Under the pieces are notes generated by a model. That model did no database searches and was not told the DNA's origin. It worked only from the letters and a program-made list of their open reading frames with translations. Both the position numbers and the translations under genes were made by a program. This document shows, in pieces, positions 22,241 to 29,478 of a DNA stretch of 64,000 bases. Numbering within the stretch: the stretch's first letter is position 1; the number at the start of each line of letters is the position of its first letter. Origin of the DNA: Triops longicaudatus (lineage: Eukaryota; Arthropoda; Branchiopoda; Notostraca; Triopsidae); NCBI GenBank assembly GCA_022885665.1, contig JAGQDJ010000018.1, forward strand, positions 62,001-126,000, in the 5' to 3' direction.

Positions 22241-23995
22241 ATGACTCAAACTCTAAGCAACACACAACTACTAGAAAAATTACAAGCTAGTATTCTTCCT
22301 AACCCAAAATTATATAATAAATCGGGAGCTGTTAACAGTAATATATCTAAACTGCTAACAACAGAGGATAAACACAATATATCATTACTATATCCAAATG
22401 TAGCATATAGTGTTGCTGTGTATTGCTTAGAACATAACATGTGTGGACTACCGTTGTGTAAACAATGTAATAGTCCAGTAACATATTTCGCTAATCGAGT
22501 ACAAGGATTTTCATTATATTGTTCAATACAATGTTCTCGAAAAGGTAGTGAATCAAAAAATAAACGAGAACAAACTAACTTAGTAAAATATGGATGTAAA
22601 AATCCAAAACAAAATACAGCAGTAATAGAGAAAACTCGACAAAATAATATTGAAAAATACGGAGTTTCATCCCCGTCAATGCTAGATACCGTTAAGTCTA
22701 AAATCTCACAAACACTAACGCAAACATATTTAGATCATAAAGATCAAATATTAACTGCAAAAGAAAATACGTTCCTGGAACGATACGGAGACCATCCTAA
22801 TCGCACAATTCAAGTAAAAGATCAAAAATTACAAACTACTCGAGAAAAATACGGAGTTGACCATACTGCTCAGCTCGAAACAACTAAAAGTAAAATACGA
22901 CAAACATGTTTAGAAAAATATGGTGCTGAGAGTTTTTTTCAAACTCAACTGGCAAAAGAAGCACATCAACTAAGACAACAACAATCGTCAGAGACTGCTA
23001 AACAACAATTTTTGGAATCAATTAATCAAGTAGATACAGCAACACTTACAAGATCTGAATTAGCAGAACTACTAGATGTTTCGATTACAACAGTGTCAAA
23101 CCGGATTAATGAGCTAGGACTACCAATATTAGCCGCAAGTATTAACCATATATCATCAATTGAACTATCAATAATTGAATACTTGCATGAACTAGGAATT
23201 ACTAATATTATACAAAGTGATCGTACAATATTAAATGGAAAAGAAATAGATATATTATTACCAGATTTTAAATTAGCAATTGAAGTGAATGGAATTTATT
23301 GGCATTCTGAACAATTTGGCAAAGACAGATCATACCATTTAAACAAAACAGATATATGTAATGCACAGAGTATTAGACTCTTGCATGTGTTTGATAGCGA
23401 ATGGAATGACCCTGTTAAGAAACAAATCTGGAAGAGTATGATACAAGCTCGACTTGGATTGAATAAAAAAATTCATGCTAGAAAATGTAAAGTTGCTGAA
23501 ATTACATCATCAACTGCAAGAGAATTTTGTGAAATTAATCATTTACAAGGTTATGTAAATGGAACAATAAGGCTTGGATTGTTTGATGCAAATAACATAC
23601 TGTTACAAGTTGTAATTTTAGGTAAATCAAGATATTCATCACAAGCAGATATTGAGCTTTTACGATCAGCAACTATCGGCGGCATTACTGTAGTTGGAGG
23701 ATTGAGCAAATTGTTATCAAAAGTTAAAGGTAATATAATATCATATGCAGATCGAAGATATGCTACTGGTAACAGCTATACACAAACTGGATTCACTCAT
23801 ACACATACATCACCACCTAACTATTTTTACCATATTAATGGAATACTAGAATCAAGAATTAAATACCAAAAACATAAATTAAAAAATATACTCACACAGT
23901 TTGATCCACTGCTAACCGAAAATGAAAACATGAACGCTAGTGGATTTTATAGAATTTGGGACTGTGGTAATTATGTTTTTATTAAAATAAGTTAA
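22241..23995 (+). CDS. Vsr-like (EDxHD-type) free-standing homing endonuclease
   Basis: The 584-residue protein begins with a Cys-rich segment (CKQC, CSIQCSRKG) and then five spaced KYG or RYG repeats, the NUMOD-like DNA-binding modules of homing endonucleases. A helix-turn-helix follows (LTRSELAELLDVSITTVSNRINELG, about residue 270). The nuclease domain has IDILLPDFKLAIEVNGIYWHSE (about 333-357), matching Vsr-like EDxHD homing enzymes. Such genes spread into phage genomes at conserved sites. It lies between the glycosyltransferase (2-base gap) and the methyltransferase and has no promoter of its own. Confidence 0.82.
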   Translation: MTQTLSNTQLLEKLQASILPNPKLYNKSGAVNSNISKLLTTEDKHNISLLYPNVAYSVAVYCLEHNMCGLPLCKQCNSPVTYFANRVQGFSLYCSIQCSRKGSESKNKREQTNLVKYGCKNPKQNTAVIEKTRQNNIEKYGVSSPSMLDTVKSKISQTLTQTYLDHKDQILTAKENTFLERYGDHPNRTIQVKDQKLQTTREKYGVDHTAQLETTKSKIRQTCLEKYGAESFFQTQLAKEAHQLRQQQSSETAKQQFLESINQVDTATLTRSELAELLDVSITTVSNRINELGLPILAASINHISSIELSIIEYLHELGITNIIQSDRTILNGKEIDILLPDFKLAIEVNGIYWHSEQFGKDRSYHLNKTDICNAQSIRLLHVFDSEWNDPVKKQIWKSMIQARLGLNKKIHARKCKVAEITSSTAREFCEINHLQGYVNGTIRLGLFDANNILLQVVILGKSRYSSQADIELLRSATIGGITVVGGLSKLLSKVKGNIISYADRRYATGNSYTQTGFTHTHTSPPNYFYHINGILESRIKYQKHKLKNILTQFDPLLTENENMNASGFYRIWDCGNYVFIKIS

Positions 23996-24004
23996 TTAAT
24001 AAGC

Positions 24005-24033
24005 TTGCATAGTTATACAAACTATGTTATAAT
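24005..24033 (+). promoter_or_regulatory. Sigma70-type promoter for the methyltransferase
   Basis: TTGCAT (24005-24010) and TATAAT (24028-24033) are 17 bases apart; the ATG at 24054 has AAAGGA upstream. Confidence 0.8.
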
Positions 24034-24053
24034 ATAAATCAAAGGAACTATAA

Positions 24054-24788
24054 ATGATTAAAAAAATATACAGATTACTAGACCGTATCGAAGAATGGTT
24101 TCGATACCCACAGCCAACTAAGTCACAAAAACAACTACTTGGCATGTACACAGATGTAATTGATACAGATTTTACTGCAACTAGATTGGCTAGTGAAGAA
24201 TCTGCCAAGTACGTAATTGCTAATATGCGAACAGTATTAAATTTTGATACTGATTATGACTTACATGACTGGGTCGTAACACAAGTATCTCCTAATTTAG
24301 TAACTAACGGGTTAATTGTAGAATTTGGTGTTGCAACTGGTAGGACACTAAATCATTTTGCAAGATTATTCCCAACAAAACAAGTATACGGGTTTGACAG
24401 CTTTAAAGGTTTGCCAGAAAATTGGACAAGCAGAATGCAAGCTGGCTACTTTTCAAGAACTAATTTGCCAAGTGTTCGTAAAAACTGTGAATTATTAGTA
24501 GGCTGGTTCACTGATACTTTACCAAAATTTAAACAACAACATTCAGAACCACTATGTTTGTTGCATATTGATAGTGATTTGTATTCAAGTGCAAAATTTG
24601 TATTATCAGAATTAGCAACACAAATTGTACCAGGTACAATTATCGTGTTTGATGAATACATTAACTATCCTGGTTGGCAACTAGATGAATTTAAAGCATG
24701 GCAAGAATTTGTAGCCGCTAACAACATCAAATATGAATATATCGGTAGAGTTAGTAAACATCAAAAAGTTGCTGTAAGAGTACTATAA
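24054..24788 (+). CDS. TylF/MycF-like SAM-dependent methyltransferase
   Basis: The 244-residue protein has SAM-binding motif I, VEFGVATGRTL (about 89-99), motif II with the acidic VYGFDSFKGLPE (about 111-122), HIDSDLYSS (about 167-175) and a metal-site-like FDEYINYPGW. This is the pattern of macrocin O-methyltransferase-like enzymes, which methylate sugar hydroxyls with a divalent metal. Next to a glycosyltransferase it could methylate a transferred sugar. The homing endonuclease gene appears to have been inserted between the two. The product is unknown. Confidence 0.8.
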   Translation: MIKKIYRLLDRIEEWFRYPQPTKSQKQLLGMYTDVIDTDFTATRLASEESAKYVIANMRTVLNFDTDYDLHDWVVTQVSPNLVTNGLIVEFGVATGRTLNHFARLFPTKQVYGFDSFKGLPENWTSRMQAGYFSRTNLPSVRKNCELLVGWFTDTLPKFKQQHSEPLCLLHIDSDLYSSAKFVLSELATQIVPGTIIVFDEYINYPGWQLDEFKAWQEFVAANNIKYEYIGRVSKHQKVAVRVL

Positions 24789-24799
24789 TTTAAAATCAT

Positions 24800-24807
24800 C
24801 ATAAATA
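24800..24807 (+). promoter_or_regulatory. T4-late-like motif CATAAATA before folE
   Basis: The motif is 150 bases before the folE start. It may be coincidental; no consensus sigma70 promoter was found for folE. Confidence 0.25.
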
Positions 24808-24808
24808 A

Positions 24809-24941
24809 CTTTGCTACACAACGGTAGCAAAGCATCAAAAACGATATCATCACAACGGAAGATCATCATGCTAGTAAAATTAGTTTTAATAAAAAATAGT
24901 AGATATTCCATCTGTTGTGTGATTAGCAAATAAAACAACAG
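24809..24941 (+). promoter_or_regulatory. folE leader with two hairpins
   Basis: CTTTGCTAC (24809-24817) pairs perfectly with GTAGCAAAG (24824-24832) around a 6-base loop, and CTGTTGT (24912-24918) pairs with ACAACAG (24935-24941) just before the folE ribosome site (AAAGG, 24946-24950). The second hairpin could mask or expose the site. It does not match the preQ1 or THF riboswitch patterns that I know. Confidence 0.35.
24868..24933 (+). CDS. Possible 21-codon leader ORF upstream of folE
   Basis: An ATG at 24868 behind CGGAAG opens a 21-codon frame with Cys-Cys near its end; its stop lies in the loop of the downstream hairpin, 24 bases before folE. A ribosome finishing here would open the stem. 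It may equally be a chance frame. Confidence 0.25.
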   Translation: MLVKLVLIKNSRYSICCVISK

Positions 24942-24956
24942 TATTAAAGGAATAAT

Positions 24957-25634
24957 ATGTCATTTAACAAAACAAAATGTAATCCCGAACTCGGTCAAGC
25001 AGTACACAAACACTTAGTAGCCAACGGTGTTGAAACTCCAACAAAAGAAAACAAATTAACAAGAACTGAAAAAATTGATATTATTGAACAAAAGTTTCAA
25101 GATATCATGGAAACGCTTGGCTTAGACTTATCCGATGATAGTTTAATTGAAACTCCAAAACGAGTTGCTAAGATGTATGTTCAAGAAACTATGTGGGGTT
25201 TAGATTATGATGCATTTCCTAAATGCACAACTGTTGACAATAAAATGAAATACGACGAAATGGTTGTTGAACGTAACGTTAATGTTCAATCAAATTGCGA
25301 GCATCATTTTGTTGTAATCGACGGATTAGCAACAGTTGGTTATATTCCTAACACAAAAGTTTTAGGTTTAAGTAAAATTAATAGGGTAGTGGAATATTTT
25401 AGCAAACGCCCACAAATTCAAGAACGATTAACAGAACAAATTTATCATGCACTACAGTATATTTTAGAGACTGATAATATCGGAGTAGTAATTAATGCAA
25501 AACACTATTGTGTTGCCGCACGTGGAGTTGAAGATACTGGTTCAAGTACTATAACTAGCAAACTTGGCGGATGCTTTAAAACTGACCCAAGTGTACGTAG
25601 TGAATTTATGAGAATGGTGCCATTATCAGCATGA
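24957..25634 (+). CDS. folE: GTP cyclohydrolase I
   Basis: The 225-residue protein matches FolE in length and core. The zinc ligands are Cys114, His117 (NCEHHF) and Cys185 (HYCVAARGVED), and the LGGCFKTDPSVRSEFM end is typical. It converts GTP to dihydroneopterin triphosphate, the first step to 7-deazaguanines and folate. In phages with dpdA this supplies the DNA base pathway. It overlaps the deaminase-like gene by four bases (ATGA). A hairpin leader precedes it. Confidence 0.93.
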   Translation: MSFNKTKCNPELGQAVHKHLVANGVETPTKENKLTRTEKIDIIEQKFQDIMETLGLDLSDDSLIETPKRVAKMYVQETMWGLDYDAFPKCTTVDNKMKYDEMVVERNVNVQSNCEHHFVVIDGLATVGYIPNTKVLGLSKINRVVEYFSKRPQIQERLTEQIYHALQYILETDNIGVVINAKHYCVAARGVEDTGSSTITSKLGGCFKTDPSVRSEFMRMVPLSA

Positions 25635-26074
25635 TTAAAAACCGATTTAAAATTGCATACATGCAAACAGCTAAAATTTTTGCAGATTTAAGCTATTCAA
25701 GAATTGTACAAGAAGGCGCAATTGTTGTAAAAGATGATCGCATTATTAGTATCGGTTTTAACGGTATGCCAGCTGGATGGGAAAATGATTGCGAAAATGT
25801 AGTTGGATTCCGAAGTACAGATGACCCTGTATATAAAACTAAACCCGAATCATTAAATGCAACTATGAATGCATTAATGAAGTTAGCAAAAAGTACAGAA
25901 TCCGGCATTAACGCATCTATGTTTATTACACATGCACCAACACTTGAATCAGCTAAAGGCATTTATCAAGCAGGTATTGTAGAAGTTTACTACACACACG
26001 AGTCAGATACAACCGACGGTGTTGCATTTTTAAAAAAATGCGGAATCACAGTTGAAAAAATTAATAAGGAATAA
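25631..26074 (+). CDS. Deaminase-fold pseudoenzyme (dCMP deaminase-like, active site lost)
   Basis: The 147-residue protein is clearly of dCMP deaminase type: IVKDDRIISIGFNGMPAGWENDCE, then the region that normally reads HAEMNA and the region that normally reads HxPCxxC. Here the first is LNATMNA (His to Asn76, Glu to Thr78) and the second is THAPTLESAK (both Cys replaced, Thr104 and Ser107). All three zinc ligands and the catalytic Glu are gone while the surrounding sequence is kept. It cannot be a zinc deaminase. It is co-translated with folE and just before queE, so it may be a regulatory or scaffold subunit of that pathway. Confidence 0.8.
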   Translation: MIKNRFKIAYMQTAKIFADLSYSRIVQEGAIVVKDDRIISIGFNGMPAGWENDCENVVGFRSTDDPVYKTKPESLNATMNALMKLAKSTESGINASMFITHAPTLESAKGIYQAGIVEVYYTHESDTTDGVAFLKKCGITVEKINKE

Positions 26075-26075
26075 A

Positions 26076-26951
26076 ATGGCAAAACTACACTATACTGAAA
26101 AGTTCTTATCATTACAAGGCGAAGCATTATATACAGGCGTACCTAGTGTATTTTTACGCATGTTTGGTTGCAATTTTAAATGCAAAAACTTCGGTAGGTA
26201 CGAACAAGAATTTCTCGATTCATCACAAACACACAATCCCGAAGTAGTTGAGATAATTAAAAATATTGATAAGTATAAAACCTTTAACGAACTGCCATTA
26301 GTTAAAACAGGCTGTGATAGTTATAGTTCAGTGTATCCAGAATTTAAAAGATTTGTTGTTAAAGAAACTGCGGCTGAATTAGCAACTTCATTAACTGAGC
26401 TATTACCAAATAAAACTTGGGGCAATAATCATTTAGTAATTTCAGGCGGAGAACCATTATTAGGATGGCAACGTGCATACCCTGAATTACTTGATCAAGA
26501 ACGTATGCAAGATTTATCAAATCTTACATTTGAAACTAACGGTACACAGCCACTAACTGATTCATTTAAAGAATATTTAAAAACGTGGGTAACTAAGAAA
26601 ACGCACAAAACAAGAGAAGTGTTGTTTAGTGTTAGTCCAAAATTACCGTGTAGTGGCGAGTTGTGGGAAGATGCAATTAATCCAGAAATCGTAGCTGAAT
26701 ATCAGCAGTTCGGTCCTACATACTTAAAATTTGTTATTTCAACCGCAGCCGATGTTGGATATGCACAGCAAGCAATTGCCGAATACAAAAAAGCAGGATT
26801 TTACGGTGAAGTTTATTTTATGCCAGTTGCAGGAACAACTGAATCGTATGCTACTAACGCTAAAACAGTAGCCGAATATGCATTACAAAATGGTATTCGT
26901 TTTAGTGATCGACTACACTTATCGTTATTTGGTAATCAATGGGGGACATAA
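26076..26951 (+). CDS. queE: QueE-like radical SAM protein (7-carboxy-7-deazaguanine synthase), split Cys motif
   Basis: I choose the ATG at 26076, behind AAGGAATAA, over an upstream TTG. The 291-residue protein starts YTEKFLSLQGEALYTGVPSVFLR, the typical QueE opening with the SLQGE substrate region, and has the SAM-binding ISGGEPLL and FETNGTQ. Only two cysteines of CxxxCxxC remain in place (Cys32, Cys36; Phe39 replaces the third). The third is probably Cys80 in TGCDSY, which resembles the CDT end of the usual motif, after an insertion of about 43 residues. QueE forms the CDG base from carboxytetrahydropterin. CDG then needs QueC to become preQ0, and no QueC is visible here. Confidence 0.85.
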   Translation: MAKLHYTEKFLSLQGEALYTGVPSVFLRMFGCNFKCKNFGRYEQEFLDSSQTHNPEVVEIIKNIDKYKTFNELPLVKTGCDSYSSVYPEFKRFVVKETAAELATSLTELLPNKTWGNNHLVISGGEPLLGWQRAYPELLDQERMQDLSNLTFETNGTQPLTDSFKEYLKTWVTKKTHKTREVLFSVSPKLPCSGELWEDAINPEIVAEYQQFGPTYLKFVISTAADVGYAQQAIAEYKKAGFYGEVYFMPVAGTTESYATNAKTVAEYALQNGIRFSDRLHLSLFGNQWGT

Positions 26952-26956
26952 ATATC

Positions 26957-27349
26957 ATGGATAATACAACACTTAATTTTGAAGATTGGTCACAGGCAAT
27001 TGCACAAAACACAGAAGTGCCAACAGAGTACGGTGCAATGGTAATGGTGCATGCTGGTGAATTTTTAGAACCAGTATTATCTGGGTTTATGTCCGAGCCA
27101 GTTGGCAAATATAACGGTTGCAATCTCGAGGTGACTACTGTTATAATAGAAGACATAGTTGAATTTAGAGAAAACTTAGCAACCGATGTATTTAAAGGAA
27201 AAAGCTTTTTTCTATATATGCCAATATGGATACCTAAAATGCCCATATTTAAGAAAATTGATAGTAACACATATAACATAATTACATGTGATCCTCCTGA
27301 ATGGATTAACGGTAAATGGAAAATAAAGTTTGCAACGTTAGATGCATAA
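26957..27349 (+). CDS. Hypothetical protein (130 aa)
   Basis: I place the start at the ATG at 26957, which has GGGGGA ten bases upstream; an earlier ATG at 26939 would overlap queE. The 130-residue protein is beta-rich and acidic with a hydrophobic strand GKSFFLYMPIWIP, and has no recognised domain. It lies just after queE and may be part of the same transcript. Confidence 0.6.
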   Translation: MDNTTLNFEDWSQAIAQNTEVPTEYGAMVMVHAGEFLEPVLSGFMSEPVGKYNGCNLEVTTVIIEDIVEFRENLATDVFKGKSFFLYMPIWIPKMPIFKKIDSNTYNIITCDPPEWINGKWKIKFATLDA

Positions 27350-27364
27350 TATAAAGGTAATACA

Positions 27365-27850
27365 ATGGGATTAAAAAAATTATTTGAAAAACTAACTGGC
27401 ATTGATAAGCTAAAAGAACAAGTAACTGAACAAATTACAACCACTGCACAGTTAGTCGAAGAAGCTAAAGATGCAAAAAAAATTGCATTACAAAAACAGA
27501 AAGAAGCTGAAAAATTATCTGAGCAAGTAAAAGAAGAAGCAGAGCTTTCCAAGTTGTCACAAAAAGAAAGGGCAACTCGAAAAAAAGAACCATGGGTTGG
27601 TGTGTTAGATACTCATATAAATAAAGACAACATTCGAAATGGTTTTTTTGAAATGGACTGGAATGAAGCATTTATTATAAAATTAAAACAAGAAGGGTAT
27701 GGTGCAAATGGTGACAACGATGAAGAAATTGTTGACAGGTGGTTCCGAGAACTATGTGCCAATGTAGTAGTCGATGGTGATTACGGCGGCCCAGTAGAAA
27801 CTGGAATAATTGATATTGCAACTATTAAACAAAATAATGATTCAAAATAA
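27365..27850 (+). CDS. Hypothetical protein with coiled coil (161 aa)
   Basis: Residues about 10-75 are a continuous charged helix of coiled-coil type; a small folded domain follows with PWVGVLDTHINKDNIRNGFFEMDWNE and IVDRWFRELC. The C-terminal domain resembles an unnamed family I recall from T4-like marine phages. It overlaps the RNase H gene by 14 bases. Function unknown. Confidence 0.65.
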   Translation: MGLKKLFEKLTGIDKLKEQVTEQITTTAQLVEEAKDAKKIALQKQKEAEKLSEQVKEEAELSKLSQKERATRKKEPWVGVLDTHINKDNIRNGFFEMDWNEAFIIKLKQEGYGANGDNDEEIVDRWFRELCANVVVDGDYGGPVETGIIDIATIKQNNDSK

Positions 27851-28853
27851 ACAAACTTACATAATTATCGATACTGCAAATTTATTCTTTCGAGCACGTC
27901 ATGCTATTCAAGGCGATCTTGATACTCAACTCGGTATGGCATTTCATATCGTACTACACTCAATTAAGAAAGCATGGCAAGAGTTTAATGGTACACATGT
28001 AGTAGTATGTTTAGAAGGACGAAGCTGGCGCAAAGATCACTATGCTCCTTATAAGAAAAATAGAAGTGATGCACGTGCCGCACATACTCCGAAAGAAGCC
28101 GAAGAAGAAGTAGTATTCTGGGAAGCATTTGACACGTTTAAAGATTTTATTCAAACTAAAACAAATTGTACAGTATTACAACACGCACAGTTAGAAGCCG
28201 ATGATTTAATTGCTGGCTGGATTCAAACCCACACTGACAGCGATCATGTAATTATTTCAACCGATACTGATTTTGTACAATTAATTTCAAAAAATGTAAA
28301 ACAGTATAACGGTGTTACCGAAGTAACAGTAACACATGAAGGGTATTTTGATAAAAAAGGTAAACCGGTAGTAGATACTAAAACATCAATTGCTAAAGAA
28401 CCACCAAATCCCGAATGGTTGTTATTTGAAAAATGTATTCGTGGTGATACTAGCGATAACGTGTTTAGTGCGTTCCCCGGTGTTAGAAAGAAAAGTACTA
28501 AAAATAAAGTCGGTCTAATTGAAGCATTCTCTGATCGTAATGATAAAGGATTTAACTGGAATAACTTAATGTTACAAAAATGGACCGATCATAACGGCGT
28601 TGAGCATCGTGTAAAAGATGACTATGAGCGTAACCGAGAACTAATCGACTTAACTGCACAACCATCGCATATTCGTGCGCTAATTACCGAAGCAATTGCT
28701 AACACTATTAAAGAAGAGAAAAATGTCGGGCAGGTTGGACTAAAGCTTATGAAATTTTGTGGTATTTACGATCTTAAAAAAATCAGTGAACAAGCACAAT
28801 CATATTCTATTCCACTTAATGCAAAATATAATACAGAGAATACAATATTATGA
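27837..28853 (+). CDS. rnh: FEN1-like 5'-3' exonuclease, T4 RNase H type
   Basis: The start is taken at the ATG at 27837, inside the preceding gene, giving 338 residues. The acidic metal-site motifs of the family are in order: IIDTANLFFRARH (Asp12), AQLEADDLIAGW (Glu120, Asp122, Asp123), STDTDFVQL, and RGDTSDNVFSAFPGVR with the helix-hairpin-helix following. T4 RNase H (305 residues) removes RNA primers from Okazaki fragments. It is next to unknown small genes, separate from the other replication genes. The stop overlaps the next start (ATGA). Confidence 0.88.
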   Translation: MIQNKQTYIIIDTANLFFRARHAIQGDLDTQLGMAFHIVLHSIKKAWQEFNGTHVVVCLEGRSWRKDHYAPYKKNRSDARAAHTPKEAEEEVVFWEAFDTFKDFIQTKTNCTVLQHAQLEADDLIAGWIQTHTDSDHVIISTDTDFVQLISKNVKQYNGVTEVTVTHEGYFDKKGKPVVDTKTSIAKEPPNPEWLLFEKCIRGDTSDNVFSAFPGVRKKSTKNKVGLIEAFSDRNDKGFNWNNLMLQKWTDHNGVEHRVKDDYERNRELIDLTAQPSHIRALITEAIANTIKEEKNVGQVGLKLMKFCGIYDLKKISEQAQSYSIPLNAKYNTENTIL

Positions 28854-29095
28854 GTACCGCAATCCCATCATCAATGCCAAGCATTGAAAAGCTATTAAGT
28901 AGAATTGCTCTAGCTGAAAGAAGTCAACAGAAAGATGTTAGAATTACAATGCAAGAAGCTAAGGAACTTGCAACTGATTTAGCATTATTAACTGTTAAAA
29001 TGTCAAAAACTGTGCAAGAAGTACATCAGATGCTAAACGAAATTCGAAATTCGTCATCACAAATTGATGTTAAATTTGATGGTGGTACGTTCTAA
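28850..29095 (+). CDS. Hypothetical helical protein (81 aa)
   Basis: An 81-residue mostly helical protein with heptad-like spacing in residues 14-68 (KLLSRIALAERSQQKDVRITMQ and LALLTVKMSKTVQEVHQMLNEI) and a short strand tail VKFDGGTF. It starts in the stop of the RNase H gene. Probably a coiled-coil oligomer; no family known to me. Confidence 0.65.
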   Translation: MSTAIPSSMPSIEKLLSRIALAERSQQKDVRITMQEAKELATDLALLTVKMSKTVQEVHQMLNEIRNSSSQIDVKFDGGTF

Positions 29096-29100
29096 AATAT

Positions 29101-29108
29101 GATAAATA
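29101..29108 (+). promoter_or_regulatory. T4-late-like motif GATAAATA
   Basis: The motif starts five bases after the previous stop and lies 26 bases before a small ORF with a good ribosome site, a better placement for a late promoter than most others here. Confidence 0.45.
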
Positions 29109-29134
29109 TACGTAGTTAATTAGGAGATACGTAT

Positions 29135-29200
29135 ATGGTTGAACAAACCAATAATTTAAAAAGTACAACTCACATATTGTTGAGTAAGGGGACTATGTGA
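29135..29200 (+). CDS. 21-codon ORF coupled to the next gene
   Basis: An ATG at 29135 behind TTAGGAGATAC encodes a 21-residue peptide (starting MVEQTNNLKS, ending KGTM). Its TGA overlaps the GTG start at 29197. The strong ribosome site, the late-like motif upstream and the coupling make it a likely translated leader or mini-gene. Product function unknown. Confidence 0.45.
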   Translation: MVEQTNNLKSTTHILLSKGTM

Positions 29201-29478
29201 GTAGACCAAAACCAAAAGTTTTATTAGAGCATTCAGCAACTGATAAATTTAAAATTGAACAAATTCTTGAAAGCGAAGCAATATGGGCAGTGTTTTATAA
29301 AAATCAACCATTTAATCTTAAGAGTGGTAGTATGTTTAGTAATCCGGGACCTAAATACAAAAAAGTATCGTTTAGTAATCCGGGACATGCTAGAAACTTA
29401 GCTAAAAAATTAAATAAATTATTTAAAACTGATGATTTTACAGTAGTAAAATTAACTGCCGGCATTACTGTAAAATAA
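29197..29478 (+). CDS. Hypothetical basic protein (93 aa)
   Basis: The start is GTG at 29197, overlapping the stop of the 21-codon ORF; no ATG is better placed. The 93-residue protein is basic, with two copies of SNPG (FSNPGPKYKK and FSNPGHAR) in a beta-turn-rich segment and a helix RNLAKKLNKLF. The SNPGHA and VKLTAG parts resemble an unnamed marine phage family, from memory. Confidence 0.6.
   Translation: MSRPKPKVLLEHSATDKFKIEQILESEAIWAVFYKNQPFNLKSGSMFSNPGPKYKKVSFSNPGHARNLAKKLNKLFKTDDFTVVKLTAGITVK

Noticed and set aside
24809..24841. preQ1 riboswitch before folE
   Set aside because: The 6-base loop is too short for the class I pseudoknot and the A-rich tail does not match; other classes could not be recognised.
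25631..26074. Active dCMP deaminase
   Set aside because: All zinc ligands and the catalytic Glu are replaced in the translated sequence, checked codon by codon.
26052..26075. TTG start for the QueE-like gene
   Set aside because: It would overlap the previous gene and lengthen the N-terminus beyond the family opening; the ATG at 26076 has a ribosome site.
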